Assembly: GCA_030035585.1 (NCBI GenBank)
Contig: CM057469.1
Location: forward strand, 65,489,501 to 65,553,500
Length of the DNA: 64,000 bases
From: Dugong dugon
Taxonomy: Eukaryota > Chordata > Mammalia > Sirenia > Dugongidae
Reading direction: 5' to 3'
Part shown: one piece after another, positions 31,944-43,230 of the stretch
Layout: every line of letters starts with the position of its first letter
How positions within the stretch are numbered: the first letter of the stretch is position 1
Position numbers and translations under genes: made by a program
Notes under the pieces: model-generated
The model's input: the letters and a program-made list of their open reading frames with translations, nothing else
What the model was told of the DNA's origin: nothing
Database searches by the model: none

Positions 31944-32029
31944 TGTTTTTGGCAAAGATTGTTTGAGGAGGACTACAGAAGAAGTTGCTATGACATATTA
32001 TACAGTGAATAATGCAGACTGGTGGGGCT

Positions 32030-33457
32030 AGAAGCAATTGGTTATCCATACCTAACAAATGAAATTGTGTCTCTACGTCACATCAAATACCAAAAGAATA
32101 TCCATTCCAGATGAATAAAAGCCTAAATGGGAGAAGAAAACTATAAAACCTATTGAAATAAAGGATAAGGAAGGATTTTTTAAGTAAAATATAGAAGCAA
32201 GGCCACCACTTGTTGCCACTTTTTTATACATTGAATATACCATGGTCTGCCAGAAGAATGAACAAATCTGTCTTGGAGGAAGTATAGTCAGAATGTTCCT
32301 TAGAAACGAGGATGGTGAGACTTCATCTCACATACTCTGGATGTGTTATTAGGAGGACATGTTACCATTCCCTGGAGAAGACGTCGTGCTTGGTAAAGTA
32401 GAGGGTTAGAGAAAGAGAGGAAGACCCTCAACAAGATGTCTTGACACAGCAGCTGCAATGATGGGCTCAAGCAGAGCAACGATTGTGAGGATGGTACAGG
32501 ACTGGGCAGTGTTTTGTTCTGTTGTACATAAGGTTGCTATGAGTCAGAACTGACTTGAAGGCACCTAACAACAACAACAGAAGCCAAAAACATTTTTAAA
32601 AAATAAATAACTTCAACTAATTAAAATTAAGAACTGCTGTTCATTAAAAATAACAAACAAAAAACTCCATAAGGAGAATAGAAAGGAATGCATATATTAA
32701 ATAAACATAAATAGGTATTTCACAGAATAGAAAATGTCCCATCTCTTTAGTAATAAATGCTAATGAAATTCACATACATTTCATATCCATCATATTTGCA
32801 GAAGTCTCTGCCTGCAGTGGAGTGTAAATTGGTACAACCACCCTGAAAAACAATTTGGCCTTACCTGGCAACATTCAACACATGCGTTCCCTACAAGTCA
32901 TCAGTTGCACCCTTGAATATATACTATTACATCAAGCCCCTGGGTGCGCATTTGCTATGAGGAATGCTACTCACAATAGCAAAATCTGCAAATAACAACA
33001 TATGTCAACCAATCATAGAATACATAAATAAATAAACAGTGGTATACTGGTGCAGTGGAGTACTATACAGTAACAAAAATAATTATACCTAGATGCATCA
33101 ACATAGATAAATTTCAAAAATATAATGTTGAGTATAAAAATTAAGACACAAAGGAATAAATACTGCATGATTCCATTTATATAAAGTGCAAAACTAGGCT
33201 AAACCAAATAATTTATACGTACATTCACTTATTGGTGAAACTATAAGGAAAAGCAAGGCAATAATAAATTCAAAGTTCAGGACCGTGAGGAGAAGGGAAA
33301 AAAGGATGAAATAAGATGTTGGCACACTGGGAGCTTCTAAATTCCTGGAAATATACTATTCATTAAGCTGAGTGGTGTGTGAATAGGCGTTTCTAGGTAT
33401 TATTCTTTAAACTGTACATGTACATCATAAATACTTCTTTTAATTTATAATTTACAA
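32030..33457 (+). mobile_element. Old L1 (L1M-like) 3' end, split by an RTE
   Basis: The end of ORF2 and the 3' UTR are recognisable: 'atccattccagatgaataaaa', 'ctgctgttcattaaaaat', 'gaggaatgctactcacaat', 'agtactatacagtaac', 'gcatgattccatttatat'. The RTE at 32232-32578 interrupts it. It is strongly diverged, with no open frame. Confidence 0.75.
32232..32578 (+). mobile_element. RTE LINE 3' end
   Basis: It runs from attgaatataccatggtctg through the ORF2 C-terminal region to ggcacctaacaacaacaac. Numerous changes break the frame. It is inserted in the older L1. Confidence 0.85.
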
Positions 33458-33459
33458 AT

Positions 33460-33650
33460 GTTGTTGTTGTTGAGTGCTGTCGAGTCAACTCAGACTCATA
33501 GCAACCCCATGTGACAGAACAGATCTTCCCTACAGGGTTTCTGTAACCTTACGGGAGCAGATTGCCTGGTCTTTCTCCCACAGAGCCGTTGGGTGGGTTC
33601 AAACCACCAACCTCTCAGATAGTGCTTAAGCATTGTGCCACCAGGGCTTC
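33460..33650 (-). mobile_element. AfroSINE, full length
   Basis: It has the RTE-like tail first (ttgttgttgagtgctgtcgag), then the body (ttacgggagcagattgcc), then the tRNA head complement (tgtgccaccagggcttc). Flanks AATTTACAAA and TTATTTACAAA look like target duplications. Confidence 0.88.
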
Positions 33651-34175
33651 TTATTTACAAACAAAAGTAATAAATAATCAAAATATGTAATTATTTGGAA
33701 ACTTAAAAGTACTTTTAGACCTTAATTACAAGTATGAATGCCAGGTACTCTTTATATAACTGAGTGGGCACTTCACATTTTGAAATGCAACGGTGAAAAA
33801 TTCAAAATATTAACATTTACATGTGATTATTGAACTCCTTTAATTAAGGAAAAATATTACTTAAATAAATGATTATCTTTGTTAATAGACATGTAAACAA
33901 GATGTTAACTCATAGATTTGCTTTTTTCATACTAACGTGAATGCTTTTGGTCTTTTAGTCATGCCATATTGCCATAAATATGTATACAAATATGTTTACA
34001 TAAATATATATATACATAAAAAGTGAACGTTATCATAAAAGTACTTCTCTGCTCTTCAGATTTGTTTATACTGGAGGTCAAATGACGTTCCTTTTCTGTT
34101 GTCATTTGATCAGTCATTAAATATTTTGTAATTAACACACACAAAAACGATGATTTAGATGTACTGTCTGCCTTT

Positions 34176-34375
34176 GGTGGTTGTTGTTAGTTGCCATCTA
34201 TTCCAATTCATGGTGACAGCGTGTGTGCAGAGTACAACTGCTCCACAGGGTTTTCAAGGCTGTGACCTTCCAAAAGCAAATCACCAGGCCTTACTTCTGA
34301 GGCACCTCTGGGTGGGTTCGAACTGCCAACTTAGTAGTCTAACACTTTACCATTTGTGCCACCTGGGGACTTTTT
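34176..34375 (-). mobile_element. AfroSINE, older subfamily
   Basis: A variant body (gtgtgcagagtacaactg, aggcacctctgggtggg) distinguishes it from the common form. It has a perfect 9-bp target duplication, TCTGCCTTT, at 34167-34175 and 34376-34384. Confidence 0.88.
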
Positions 34376-34406
34376 TCTGCCTTTAATGGGCACTATTTTA
34401 GAAGTA

Positions 34407-34562
34407 GGAGCCCTAGTGGCATAGTGGTTAAGAGCTCAGGCTGCTAATCAAAAGGTCAGCAGTTTGAATCCACCAGCTGCTCCTTGAAACTCTATGGGGC
34501 AGTTCTACTCTGTCCTATAAGGTCCCTGTAAGTCAGAATTGACTTGATGGCAAAGGTTTTTT
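34407..34562 (+). mobile_element. AfroSINE, short subfamily
   Basis: The head ggagccctagtggcatag joins the tail (ctctatggggcagttctac) without the 'ataaagattacag' segment, a deletion shared with copies at 36088 and 48523. Flanking repeats are ATTTTAGAAGT and ATTTTATAAGC. Confidence 0.88.
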
Positions 34563-34570
34563 ATTTTATA

Positions 34571-34597
34571 AGCAAGAAAAAAAGCTTTTTTCTTGCA
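34571..34597. repeat. Short palindrome centred on AAGCTT
   Basis: GCAAGAAAAAAAGC is followed by gcttttttcttgc, a near-perfect 13-bp inverted repeat just after the SINE tail. It is probably incidental. Confidence 0.7.
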
Positions 34598-34599
34598 AG

Positions 34600-35165
34600 T
34601 AAGAAAAAAAAGATCAACTCAAATTAGTTTAAGCAATAAAAAGAATTTTCTGGCGTCCATAAAAGAAAAGTTCAGAGATCATTCTAGATTCAGGCCCACC
34701 AGATCTAAGAACTCAAATAATGTCATCATCAGGCCTCTGTCATCCTGGCTCTCTTTTTTATCAGCTCTGTTCTCCCCCGTATTGTCTTCATTCTCAGAGT
34801 CTTCCCACCTGGCATAAAGACAGCTATCAGCCTGTACAGGCTGTTCTCTCTGCAAGGCCAGCAGAAGAGATTTTTTCCATAACAGATGCAACTAAATTAC
34901 AGAAATTTAGTCTTATTGGTCTAGCTAGGCTCACATGCTGGACCACTGTGGTCAGAAAAAATAATACTACTGCGACTAACTGGTCCGTCTTAGGTAACCT
35001 GCCCACCTGAGAGAAGTGTGATCAGCCTACTCCACCCAGTTACAGGGATTAAGAGTTATAGTAACTCGACCTGCTCCCTCCCCCCTAAAAAGAAGACAAA
35101 ACCAGAAAGTGTCACCAGGAGAAAGGTGAAGAAATCCTGGGTAGGCACAAAACAATAGATGTCCA
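34600..35165. mobile_element. Old interspersed repeat, family not assigned
   Basis: Blocks such as 'taagcaataaaaagaattttctgg', 'aatgtcatcatcaggcctctgtc', 'ctcacatgctggaccactgtgg' and a terminal 'aacaatagatgtccattac' follow the order of a common ancient eutherian repeat I recall but cannot name safely. No coding signal is seen. Confidence 0.45.
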
Positions 35166-35239
35166 TTACAGGGTGTACCAAAATAAAAGAAGATTCCACA
35201 TTTTACTTTTCTATTTAAAATTAGTAATCATCCATAGTC

Positions 35240-35650
35240 ATGGATCCCTAACTGGTCTTCGTGCTGCCAATTTCATCTCTTTCTGACCCATCTTCCATAC
35301 TGCCACCATAGTGATGTTTCTATGATGTGATCTTGTTTTGTACTTGCTTAAGATTGATCAGTGACTCACCATCAGCTCCAAATAAGATCTACAACTCTTT
35401 AATAGAATACAAGCCTTTGCAGGATATAACTTTGCACCATCCCTACTGTCTTTTTTTGATACTTCCTTACATATACCTTACCCATTAGCAGAACTGAACT
35501 ATGCATTTCCTAGAATGTGTTATCCGCTCTACCTCCCACCTTATCTTTTTCAGATGTAACTCAGGTGCGAGATCTCTAGAAATGTTTATTTGATACTACC
35601 ACTATCCTTCCCTCCCAACTCACTCATATAGCATCCTGTGCATACTTCTA
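35240..35650 (+). mobile_element. L2 LINE fragment
   Basis: 'cccta actggtcttcgtg', 'tagtgatgtttctatgatg', 'aggatataactttgcacc', 'gcatttcctagaatg' and 'tgtaactcaggtgcgag' follow the order of L2 3' coding/UTR sequence. The element is ancient and has no open frame. Confidence 0.55.
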
Positions 35651-35682
35651 TCAGAAAATGTACCTATGGTGTTCATCTACCA

Positions 35683-36012
35683 ATAACCATTTGTCATACT
35701 GTGGAGTCTTGCAAGTTGCTGTGAAGCTGGAAGCTATGCCACCTATATTTCAAATACCAGCAGGGTTAACCATGGTGGACAGTTTTCAGTGGAGCTTCAG
35801 ACTAAGATTAGTAAGAAAAGCCTGCCGATCTACTTCTGAAAATCAGCCACACACACACAAAAAAATCTTACGGATTACAACAGAACATTGACCCACTCAC
35901 TTGTTTTGGGCACATCATCAGAAGGGATCAATCGGTGGAGGAGGAAATCATGTTTGGTGAAGAAGAGGGCCAACCAAGGGCAAAGGAGACTCACGGTGGG
36001 ATGGATTGCTTC
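35683..36012 (+). mobile_element. Internally deleted RTE (5' end joined to 3' end)
   Basis: The RTE 5' region (tactgtggagtcttgc, 'ttcaaataccagcaggg', 'ttcagtggagcttcag') runs to about 35888. It then joins the ORF2 C-terminal region (tgttttgggcacatcatcag, 'ggtgaagaagagggcc'). All of the endonuclease and RT is missing. The join point differs from that at 1670-2012, so these are independent deletions. The sequence stops before the RTE 3' terminus. Confidence 0.75.
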
Positions 36013-36087
36013 TGCCCTTTTGCTCCATTCATTCTAATACATTCAGCCCCTAACATTATTGGTTAATGTACTGTATGCAAATTAATA

Positions 36088-36264
36088 GAGCCCTGGTGGT
36101 GTGGTGTGATAGTTAAGAGCTGTGGCTGCTAACCAAAAGGTCAGCAGTTCAAATCCACCCGCCGCTCCTTGGAAACCCTGTGGGGCAGTTCTACTCTGTC
36201 CTATAGGGTCACTACAAGTCAGAATTGACTCAACAGCAATGGTAATTTTTTTTTTTTTTAAAGA
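36088..36264 (+). mobile_element. AfroSINE, short subfamily
   Basis: Head (gagccctggtggtgtgg), B box (agttcaaatcc), RTE-like tail and T-run are present. It has 13-bp target duplications, ATGCAAATTAATA (36075-36087) and ATACAAATTAACA (36265-36277). Confidence 0.9.
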
Positions 36265-36277
36265 ATACAAATTAACA

Positions 36278-37959
36278 GAGCAAATTAAGGTGATTTTAGA
36301 AAAAATGAGTCAATTTACTGTCAAGTTTTCCATGGAAATTTGTTGCAAATAAACTTTAATTGGATTCTTACTTTATTTAGTAAGCTAGATTTGAAATAGC
36401 TTTAAAGTTAGGAAGATCATTGACTCACATTTTTAGAAAAAAATCATTGAAGAATAACCTTAAAAAAAAAAAGCCTCATGAATACAAATGGCTTTTAATG
36501 GGGGTCTATTATTACCTAATGCTTGTATGCAACTCTATTAATATTAATGAGAGATAGACATACACATTTATAAGAGATGAATAGACTCTTATTTTATTTA
36601 CTACAAGATTATTTTGCTTGTCCAGAAACCTGTGGTTTTGTACTTAACCAGAGTTGCCAAAAACAATGAAAATGAAGAAAAGAAGAAATCTTCTCCAATA
36701 TTTACATCTTTTTCCCCCTCCCTATCTCTTAAGGGTATACCATTTCCGGCAGGAAAAAATTAAAGTATGAATGAATCCCATGGAGCATTTGTTGGTTTAT
36801 AATATTTTGCTTTAGGTGACAAGCCCACATCCTGCACAAATGATTAATGAGATGGAAATGAGTATGTTGTAGGCTGGTTTCATTCCTCTAAGGGTTAAGT
36901 GCTGTTTCTTTAAATTGGTTTATAACGTATTTCAGTTCTTACGTGTGTACGCATCTGGACATTTCCTTGGCATATGTGGCTCTTTCATGGTGTATTGAGA
37001 TCATCAGCGATTTGCTAGTAATTGACATGTTTGGACTGCACATGAGTGGCATCTGTTAAAAGAAAACGTAGTACTGTGGTTCACTGTTAAGTGCCAGCCA
37101 CATTATTAAGCTGTAGCCAAACCAGTATTAAGACTCCTGAGACATCATTTTTCTTTAGACAGCTTCATTTTGTTCTTACTGTAATCTTCACTATAAATGA
37201 AGCTCTTTGGCTGGCAACAAAGATTTGTGTATCATACAGCTTGTCAGTCCCATATATATAGTAATTAGTTATCGGTCCTTATGGTCCCATTTTCACTCAT
37301 CCTTTCCTTCCCTCAACCCACCCCACCCAAGAATAACAACCACCAAAAATCGACAACACTGCCCTTCCAGGAGAGAAAGGATCAATATAATGTGAAAGTC
37401 AGAAGACTTAACCTCTACTACTTATTTAAATGATGAAGACCATCACCATCACTACTAACATATCACTTCCAGACTTCAGAATAGGGGTGGATCTTGCAAT
37501 TTCTTCCCAAATGCCCACACATGCCTTATTTGGTAGGAAGCACGTGTCAGAGCAACCCTTGCTTTTCTAGTTATCACATTAACACATGTGAATTTGAACT
37601 GAGCTAAAATTTGCATGGAGAAGCCAGAGGTTAGCAAGTAAACGTAGAATGCTCTCCTGGATATAACAGAGTAGAAATATTGCTGATCTGTACATTTAAG
37701 ACGGCAACCCAAATACAATACTATGAGGCCAGCAATAACCTAGAGGCTAATTAAGTGTACATGAATCGGGGAGAAAGCACTCTTTTAATATGGGTAAAAT
37801 GAATTCAGTTGAAGTCCCTTTAGACCAATAAGCTTGCTTCAATAAACTGACTAAAATTTGCTCTAAAACAGAACCACTGCTTTAGCAAAAAGATAAGTGA
37901 CTCAAAATCATTTATGTATCGACTGATCATCGGAGTGACACAAAGCTAAACTCAAACTT
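36278..37959. other. Unique DNA
   Basis: This is the longest stretch here without a recognised repeat. It has an ordinary AT-rich composition with no frame that looks coding. It is a fair place to look for conserved non-coding elements, but nothing can be called by eye. Confidence 0.5.
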
Positions 37960-38381
37960 CTGTTTCACTTCAAATTAAGAGACTAAAAAACTGATATTAG
38001 AAAAAAAGGACGTTAGTTTAGAAACTACCAGTTTATTTATAGCACTGTAATAGAAAGAATATAAATTACATATTATTATTTTTAAAATTTTTCTAGTTTG
38101 AAGAAGTATGTGCTTGTGGTGCTTGTTAGGTGTCGTCAAGTCGGTTCCAACTCATAGCGACCCTATGTATTACAGAACGAAACACTGTTTCACTTCAAAT
38201 TAAGAGACTAAAAAAATGTTAGTGAAAGAAAGGAAGCTAGTTTAGAAACTATCAGGTTTCTAAGGAATGAATGTATGTGTCTAGTGAGCACTAGCTTATT
38301 TATAGCACTGTAATAGAAAGAATATAAATTATATATTATTATTATTATTTTTAAAATTTTTCCAGTTTGAAGAAATATGTG
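37960..38381. repeat. Direct duplication flanking an RTE tail
   Basis: Copy 1 (37960-38112) and copy 2 (38185-38381) share ctgtttcacttcaaattaag, 'tttatagcactgtaatagaaag' and 'cagtttgaagaaatatgtg'. Copy 2 has about 40 extra bases (ttctaaggaatgaatg...) in the middle. The 72 bp between them are the complement of an RTE 3' end. Confidence 0.85.
38113..38184 (-). mobile_element. Very short RTE 3' end
   Basis: 'cttgttaggtgtcgtcaag' to 'ccctatgtattacagaacg' is the RTE terminus complement, 72 bp only. It lies exactly between the two copies of the direct duplication. Confidence 0.85.
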
Positions 38382-38614
38382 GTAAGAAATTTTAAATTGC
38401 AAAGTTTGGAAACACCAATAATAACATCATTGTGCACGAAAGTGCTACTTTAAGATAGTTTAATAGACTAAGTTGTAAAAATTTTGAAAGTATCACAAGA
38501 CTTAAAATATTAATAGCTACTAATTAATAATAATAATAATAATCCTCTGTGAATTGAATCAAAGAGAAGAAGCATCCTTGCCTGCCCTCTAGAAGGACAA
38601 AAGACTGCGCTCTC
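38382..38614. other. Unique DNA with (TAA)n
   Basis: A (TAA)6 microsatellite lies at about 38525-38543. Nothing else is recognised. Confidence 0.5.
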
Positions 38615-38630
38615 AAAGGACTTGGCAATG

Positions 38631-38903
38631 GCTCTTTCAAGATCTGTCTATATGGAATCAAATTGACAACAGAAACTTGAAAGATTAGATAGGAAACTTA
38701 GAAGGCAGTGAGTTTATGTTAATGGGGGAGGAACAACTCAGAGAAGGAGGGTGAAGATGGTTGCACAACTCAAAGACTGTAATCAGTGTCACTGAATTGA
38801 ATATACAGAAACTGTTGAATGGGTGTATATTTTGCTGTGTATATTCTCAACAACAAGAAACAATAAAAAATTTTACGAAATTGAACACACACGCGCACAC
38901 ACG
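38631..38903 (+). mobile_element. L1 3' end of module-M type
   Basis: It reads 'tcaaattgacaacagaaac', 'gtgtcactgaattgaatatac' and 'gctgtgtatattctcaac', then an A-rich tail with (CA)n. It corresponds to module M inside the newer L1 3' ends (10392-10601) but stands alone here. It has 16-bp target duplications with one mismatch, AAAGGACTTGGCAATG (38615-38630) and AAAGGACTTGACAATG (38904-38919). Confidence 0.85.
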
Positions 38904-38919
38904 AAAGGACTTGACAATG

Positions 38920-39554
38920 ATCAGAACAGTTGACAGATGATGCAAGGGACCTTGGGAATGGCCAAAGACTCACATCCAGCAGATGAGGGGAGGGGAGAGT
39001 CCAGCAAAAGAACTAACTAATCACCTGTGGGGTACTCCCTGCAGAGGGCCCGAGGTTCAGATAACAATGTTCAAGAAAGATATGAAAACAGTGCTGTATT
39101 CAGGCTGGCATCGCTATAAGGGTGTGTCCTGGAAGGCAGACTACAGCAACAGGATTCTCCAGACAGTGATCGTATTTTTGGGTCATTCGAAGTTCCCGTC
39201 ATGATTCTGGATAGGAGAGAGGTTCATCTGCTTTGAAGCAGGCCCCACGGCAGCACCTGGTGGATTTGAAGACTGACAAAAATTGTCATGTTCTAAGAAT
39301 CTCAGCCAAACTGACTAAATTTTAGAAAAAAAACAACAGTGTCAACAAGAAAAGTGAGCATAATCAGGAAATTGAGGCAGAGATCTAGATTCACAGAGTA
39401 CATATACTTGGTAGGCTTACTGGTAAAAAAGCAATGCTGTTTGACCAGTATATAAGTTCAGACCAGTAGGGGATTATTTCAGAAACCAATTACCAGAGGG
39501 GCTAGGACTCCTAACATGAATTGTAAAACCTATTTAGTGAAATTTGCCTCAGGC
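38920..39554. other. Unassigned DNA
   Basis: It is somewhat GC-richer than its surroundings (39000-39260). No gene, repeat family or RNA was recognised. The 73-codon plus frame at 38983-39204 is unremarkable. Confidence 0.4.
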
Positions 39555-39985
39555 TCCCAGTGGGGCTGGCTCTGCCATTCACGGACTGGATAGTTATTTA
39601 CCAATCTACTTCCCATTCCTCTAGAGTACAGGTAGATTAGATGTACTACGAATCCCTGCAGTTAGATGATTCCATGTGACTGGGTGGGTTCTGGTTAATG
39701 AAATGGAATATGCGTGGAAGTGATATAGCCTGCCTTTTAGACTAGGCCCATAAAAAACCTCTTGTGCTATTCTGCAGTCTTTCTCTTCTTCCTCTCTCAC
39801 TGGCTGAATGGAGAGGCTTCAGAGAAGGCGAAAGGCAAAAGATACAAAGAACATGAGATCCCATATGACTGTGTGGAACAAAGCTCACAAAACTTTGCCT
39901 TTATCCCTAGTGTTAATTAAACTTTGCAAGAGTGGAAAACAACATCTATTTTGTTTATAGCAGCCTACATTATTTATAAAATGAT
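39555..39985 (+). mobile_element. MLT1-like LTR fragment
   Basis: 'gggttctggttaatgaaatgg', 'tggaagtgatatagcctgcc', 'actaggcccataaaaaacc' and a late 'ttattttgtttatagcagcc' follow the order of an MLT1-type (ERVL-MaLR) LTR. It is old, and its ends are unclear. Confidence 0.5.
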
Positions 39986-41021
39986 GCAAGCATCTTCAGT
40001 AACTGCCACTGAACAGCCCAATATCCCTAATGCAAATACATGCAAAAATTCGTCATAAGTGTTTAGCAAATCAAATCTAACAATATAGCAAGTGACCAAA
40101 TGATACTCATTATAGGAATGCAAGTTTGGTTTACATTTCTACTGTCAGTCAATGAAACTGACCATATTAATAAACTAAGGTAGAAAAATCATACAGTCGT
40201 CTTAACTGATGCAGGAAAAGCATTGGACAAAGTTTAACACCCATTTCTGCTCAAAACTATCAGCAAGCTAGGAATAGAAGGAGAACTTCCTCAACCTGAT
40301 AAGGAACATCTACAAAAAGCCTGCAGCTAACCTCATACTTAATGGTGAAACACTGAATGTTTGCATCCTAAGATCAGGAACAAGACAAAGGTATTTCCTT
40401 CACCACTCCTGTTCAACATCCTATTAAAGGTTCTAACCAGTTCAATAAGGCAATAAAAAGAAATTAAAGACATCCAGATAGCAAAAGAAGTACAAGTGTC
40501 TTTATTCAGAGGTAATATGATTATCTATATAGAAAATCTACTAGAACTATTAAGTGGTTGCAGGATACAAAATCAATAAAAATCAACTGTTTTTCTATAT
40601 ACTAGTAATGAACAATCAGGAATTGAAAATTTTAAATATCACTTGAAATAACATAGAAAATATTAAGAACTTAAGAATAAATCAGACAAGAGGTATGAAA
40701 GACCTGTACATTCCTGAGAGAAATTGAAGAAGACCTAAGTAAATAGCAAAAGGAAGAAATGATGAAGTAAAAACTGAACAGAAGATTTCAAGGGCAGCTA
40801 GAGAAGACAAAGTAAAGTATTATAATGACATGTACAAAAAGCTGGAGATAGAAAACCAAAAGGGAAGAACATGCTCATCATTTCTCAAGCTGAAAGAACT
40901 GAAGAAAAAATTCAAGCCTCGAGTTGCCATAGTGCAGGATTCTATGGGTAAAATATTAAACAATGCATAAAGCATCAAAAGAAGATGGAAGGAATGCACA
41001 GAGTCATTATACCAGAAAGAA

Positions 41022-42920
41022 TTGGTTGACGTTCAACCATTTCAAGAGGTAGCATATGATCAGGGACCAACTGTACTGAAGGAAGAAGTCCAAGCTGCAC
41101 TGAAGGCACTGGTGAAAAACAAGGCTCCAGGAATTGACGGACTATCAATTGAGATGTTTCAGCAAAAAGATGCAGCGCTGGAAGTGCTCGCTCGTCTATG
41201 CCAAGAAATTTGGAAGACAGCTACCTGGCCAACCAACTGGGAGAGATCCATATTTATGCCTATTCCCAAGAAAGGTGGTCCAACTGAACGTGCAAAGTAT
41301 TGAACAATATCTTTAATATCACACTCAAGTAAAATTTTTCTGAAGATCATTCAAAAGCAGCTGCAGCAGTGTATCAACAGGGAACCGCCAGAAATTCAGG
41401 CTGGATTCAGAAGAGGACATGGAACCAGGGATATTATTGCTGATGTCAGATGGATCCTGGCAGAAAGCAGAGAATACCAGAAAGATGTTTACCTGTGATT
41501 TACTGATTATGCAAAGGCATTCCACTGCATGGATCATAACAAATTATGGATACCATTGCGAAGAATGGGAATTCCAGAACACTTAATTATACTCATGAGG
41601 AACATGTACATAGATCAAGAGGCAGTTGTTTGGACAGAACAAGGGGATACTGTGTGGTCTAAAGTCACGAAAGGTGTGTGTCAGGGTTGTATCCTTTCAC
41701 CATGCCTATTCAATCTGTAGGCTGAGCAAATAACCTGAGAAGCTGGACTATATGCAGAAGAACGGGGCATCAGGGTTGGAGGAATACTCATTAACAACCT
41801 ACATTATGCAGATGACACAACCTTGCTTACTGAAAGTGAAGAGGACTTGAGGCACTTACTGATGAAGATCAAAGACCACACCTTCAGTATTGTCATGGTT
41901 TGAATTATGTCCCCCCAAAAATGTGTGTATCAGTTTGGCTAGGCCATGATTCCTGGTACTGTGTGATTTTCCTGTATGTTATAAACCTGCCTCTATGATG
42001 TTAATGAGGGAGGATGGGTGGCAGTTGTGTTAGTAAGGCAGGACCTGATCTACAAGACTGGATTGTGTCCTGAGGCAATCTCTTGAGATATAAAAGACCG
42101 AAGTGAGCACTGAGACAGAGGGACCTCATGCCATCAAGAAAGCAGTGCCGGGAGCAGAGTGCGTCCTTTAGACCAGGGTCCCTGTGCGGAGAAGCTCCTA
42201 GTCAGGGGGGAACACTGATGAGAAGGCCGAGAGAGAGAAAGTCTTCCCCTGGAGCTGACACCCTGAATCTGGATTTTTAGCCTACTTTAACTTTGAGAAA
42301 ATAAACTTCTCTTCATTAAAACCATCCACTTGTGGTATTTCTGTTATAACAGCACTAGATGACCAAGACAAGTATGGATTACACTTCAACATAAAGAAAA
42401 CAAAAATTCTCACAACTGGCCCAATAAGCAATGTCATGATAAATGGAGAAAAGATTGAAGTTGTCAAGGATTTCATTTTACTTGGATCCACAATCAACAC
42501 CCATGGAAATAGCAGTCAAGAAATCAAAAGACACATTGCATTGGAAAAATCTGCTTCAAAAGACCTCTTTAAAGTGTTGAAAAGCAAAGATGCCACCTTG
42601 AAGACTAAAATGTGCCTGACCCAAGCCATGGTATTTTCAATTGCATTATATGCATGAGAAAGCTGGACAATGAATAAGGAAGACTGAAGAAGAATTGATG
42701 CCTTTGAATTGTGGTGTTGGCGAACAATATTGAATATACCATGGACTGCCAAAAGAATGAACACATCTGGTTTAACTTGGAAGAAATACAACCAGAATGC
42801 TCCTTAGAAGCAAGGATGGCAAGACCTGTCTTAAGTACTTTGGACAGGTTGTCAGGAGGGATCAGTCCCTGGAGAAGGACATCGTTCTTGGTAAATGAAA
42901 AAGAGGAAGAACCTCCATGA
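41022..42920 (+). pseudogene. RTE reverse transcriptase (ORF2) remnant
   Basis: Open pieces in order are: 41022-41303 with NKAPGIDGLSIEM and MPIPKKG (RT motifs 1-2), 41529-41720 with GVCQGCILSP (the G-x-Q/G-C-x-L-SP motif), an LHYADDTTLL segment near 41803-41830 (catalytic Asp pair), 42436-42657 (FILLGSTINTHGNSSQEIKR) and 42711-42920 (C-terminus). Stops, an amber-type ending at 41720, a disrupted HC/FDC motif (YAKAFHCMD) and the LTR insertion inactivate it. RTE enzymes probably moved the SINEs seen here. Confidence 0.88.
41891..42370 (+). mobile_element. Solo LTR, MaLR-like (copy 3)
   Basis: The 480-bp LTR has TGTCATGG at the start and CCAAGACA at the end, and a perfect 5-bp duplication AGTAT (41886-41890, 42371-42375) inside the RTE. 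A TATA-like 'gagatataaaag' lies at 42085-42096 and AATAAA at 42300, giving the usual U3-R-U5 order. It closely matches the copy at 56495. Confidence 0.92.
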
Positions 42921-43230
42921 GATGGACTGATGCAGTGGCTGCAACAATGTGCCAAACCATAACAATGATTATGAGCATGGTGCAGGACTGGGCAGTGTTT
43001 CGTTCTGTGGTATATAGGGTCACTATGAGTCGGAACTGACTGGACGGCACCTAACAACAACAAGTAAATACAGAGATATGATGTGTTCATGAGTCAGAAG
43101 ACTCAATATTGTTAAAATGTTAATTCTCCCCAAAATTAATCTAGAGATTCCACACAGACTAAATCAAAATTCTAGCAGGATTTTTAACAACAATTGAGAA
43201 ACTGATTTCACAATTCATACAGAAACGTAA

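Larger units (their letters stand above)
40746..43061 (+). mobile_element. RTE LINE, longest copy, split by a solo LTR
   Basis: About 1.84 kb of RTE remains after excluding the LTR at 41891-42370. It covers the RT domain to the 3' terminus (ggcacctaacaacaacaa). It has a perfect 9-bp target duplication, AAGTAAATA at 40737-40745 and 43062-43070, inside an older L1. The 5' end (endonuclease) is truncated. Confidence 0.92.
40010..43230 (+). mobile_element. Old L1 ORF2 fragment, split by an RTE
   Basis: 40010-40736 matches L1 RT sequence ('gatgcaggaaaagcattgg', 'tcaggaacaagacaaagg', 'atatagaaaatctactag'). It resumes after the RTE at 43071 ('tgttaaaatgttaattctcc', 'aaatcaaaattctagcagg') to about 43230. 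The nucleotides for the FADD position are mutated (ttcagaggtaat). It is full of stops. Confidence 0.8.
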
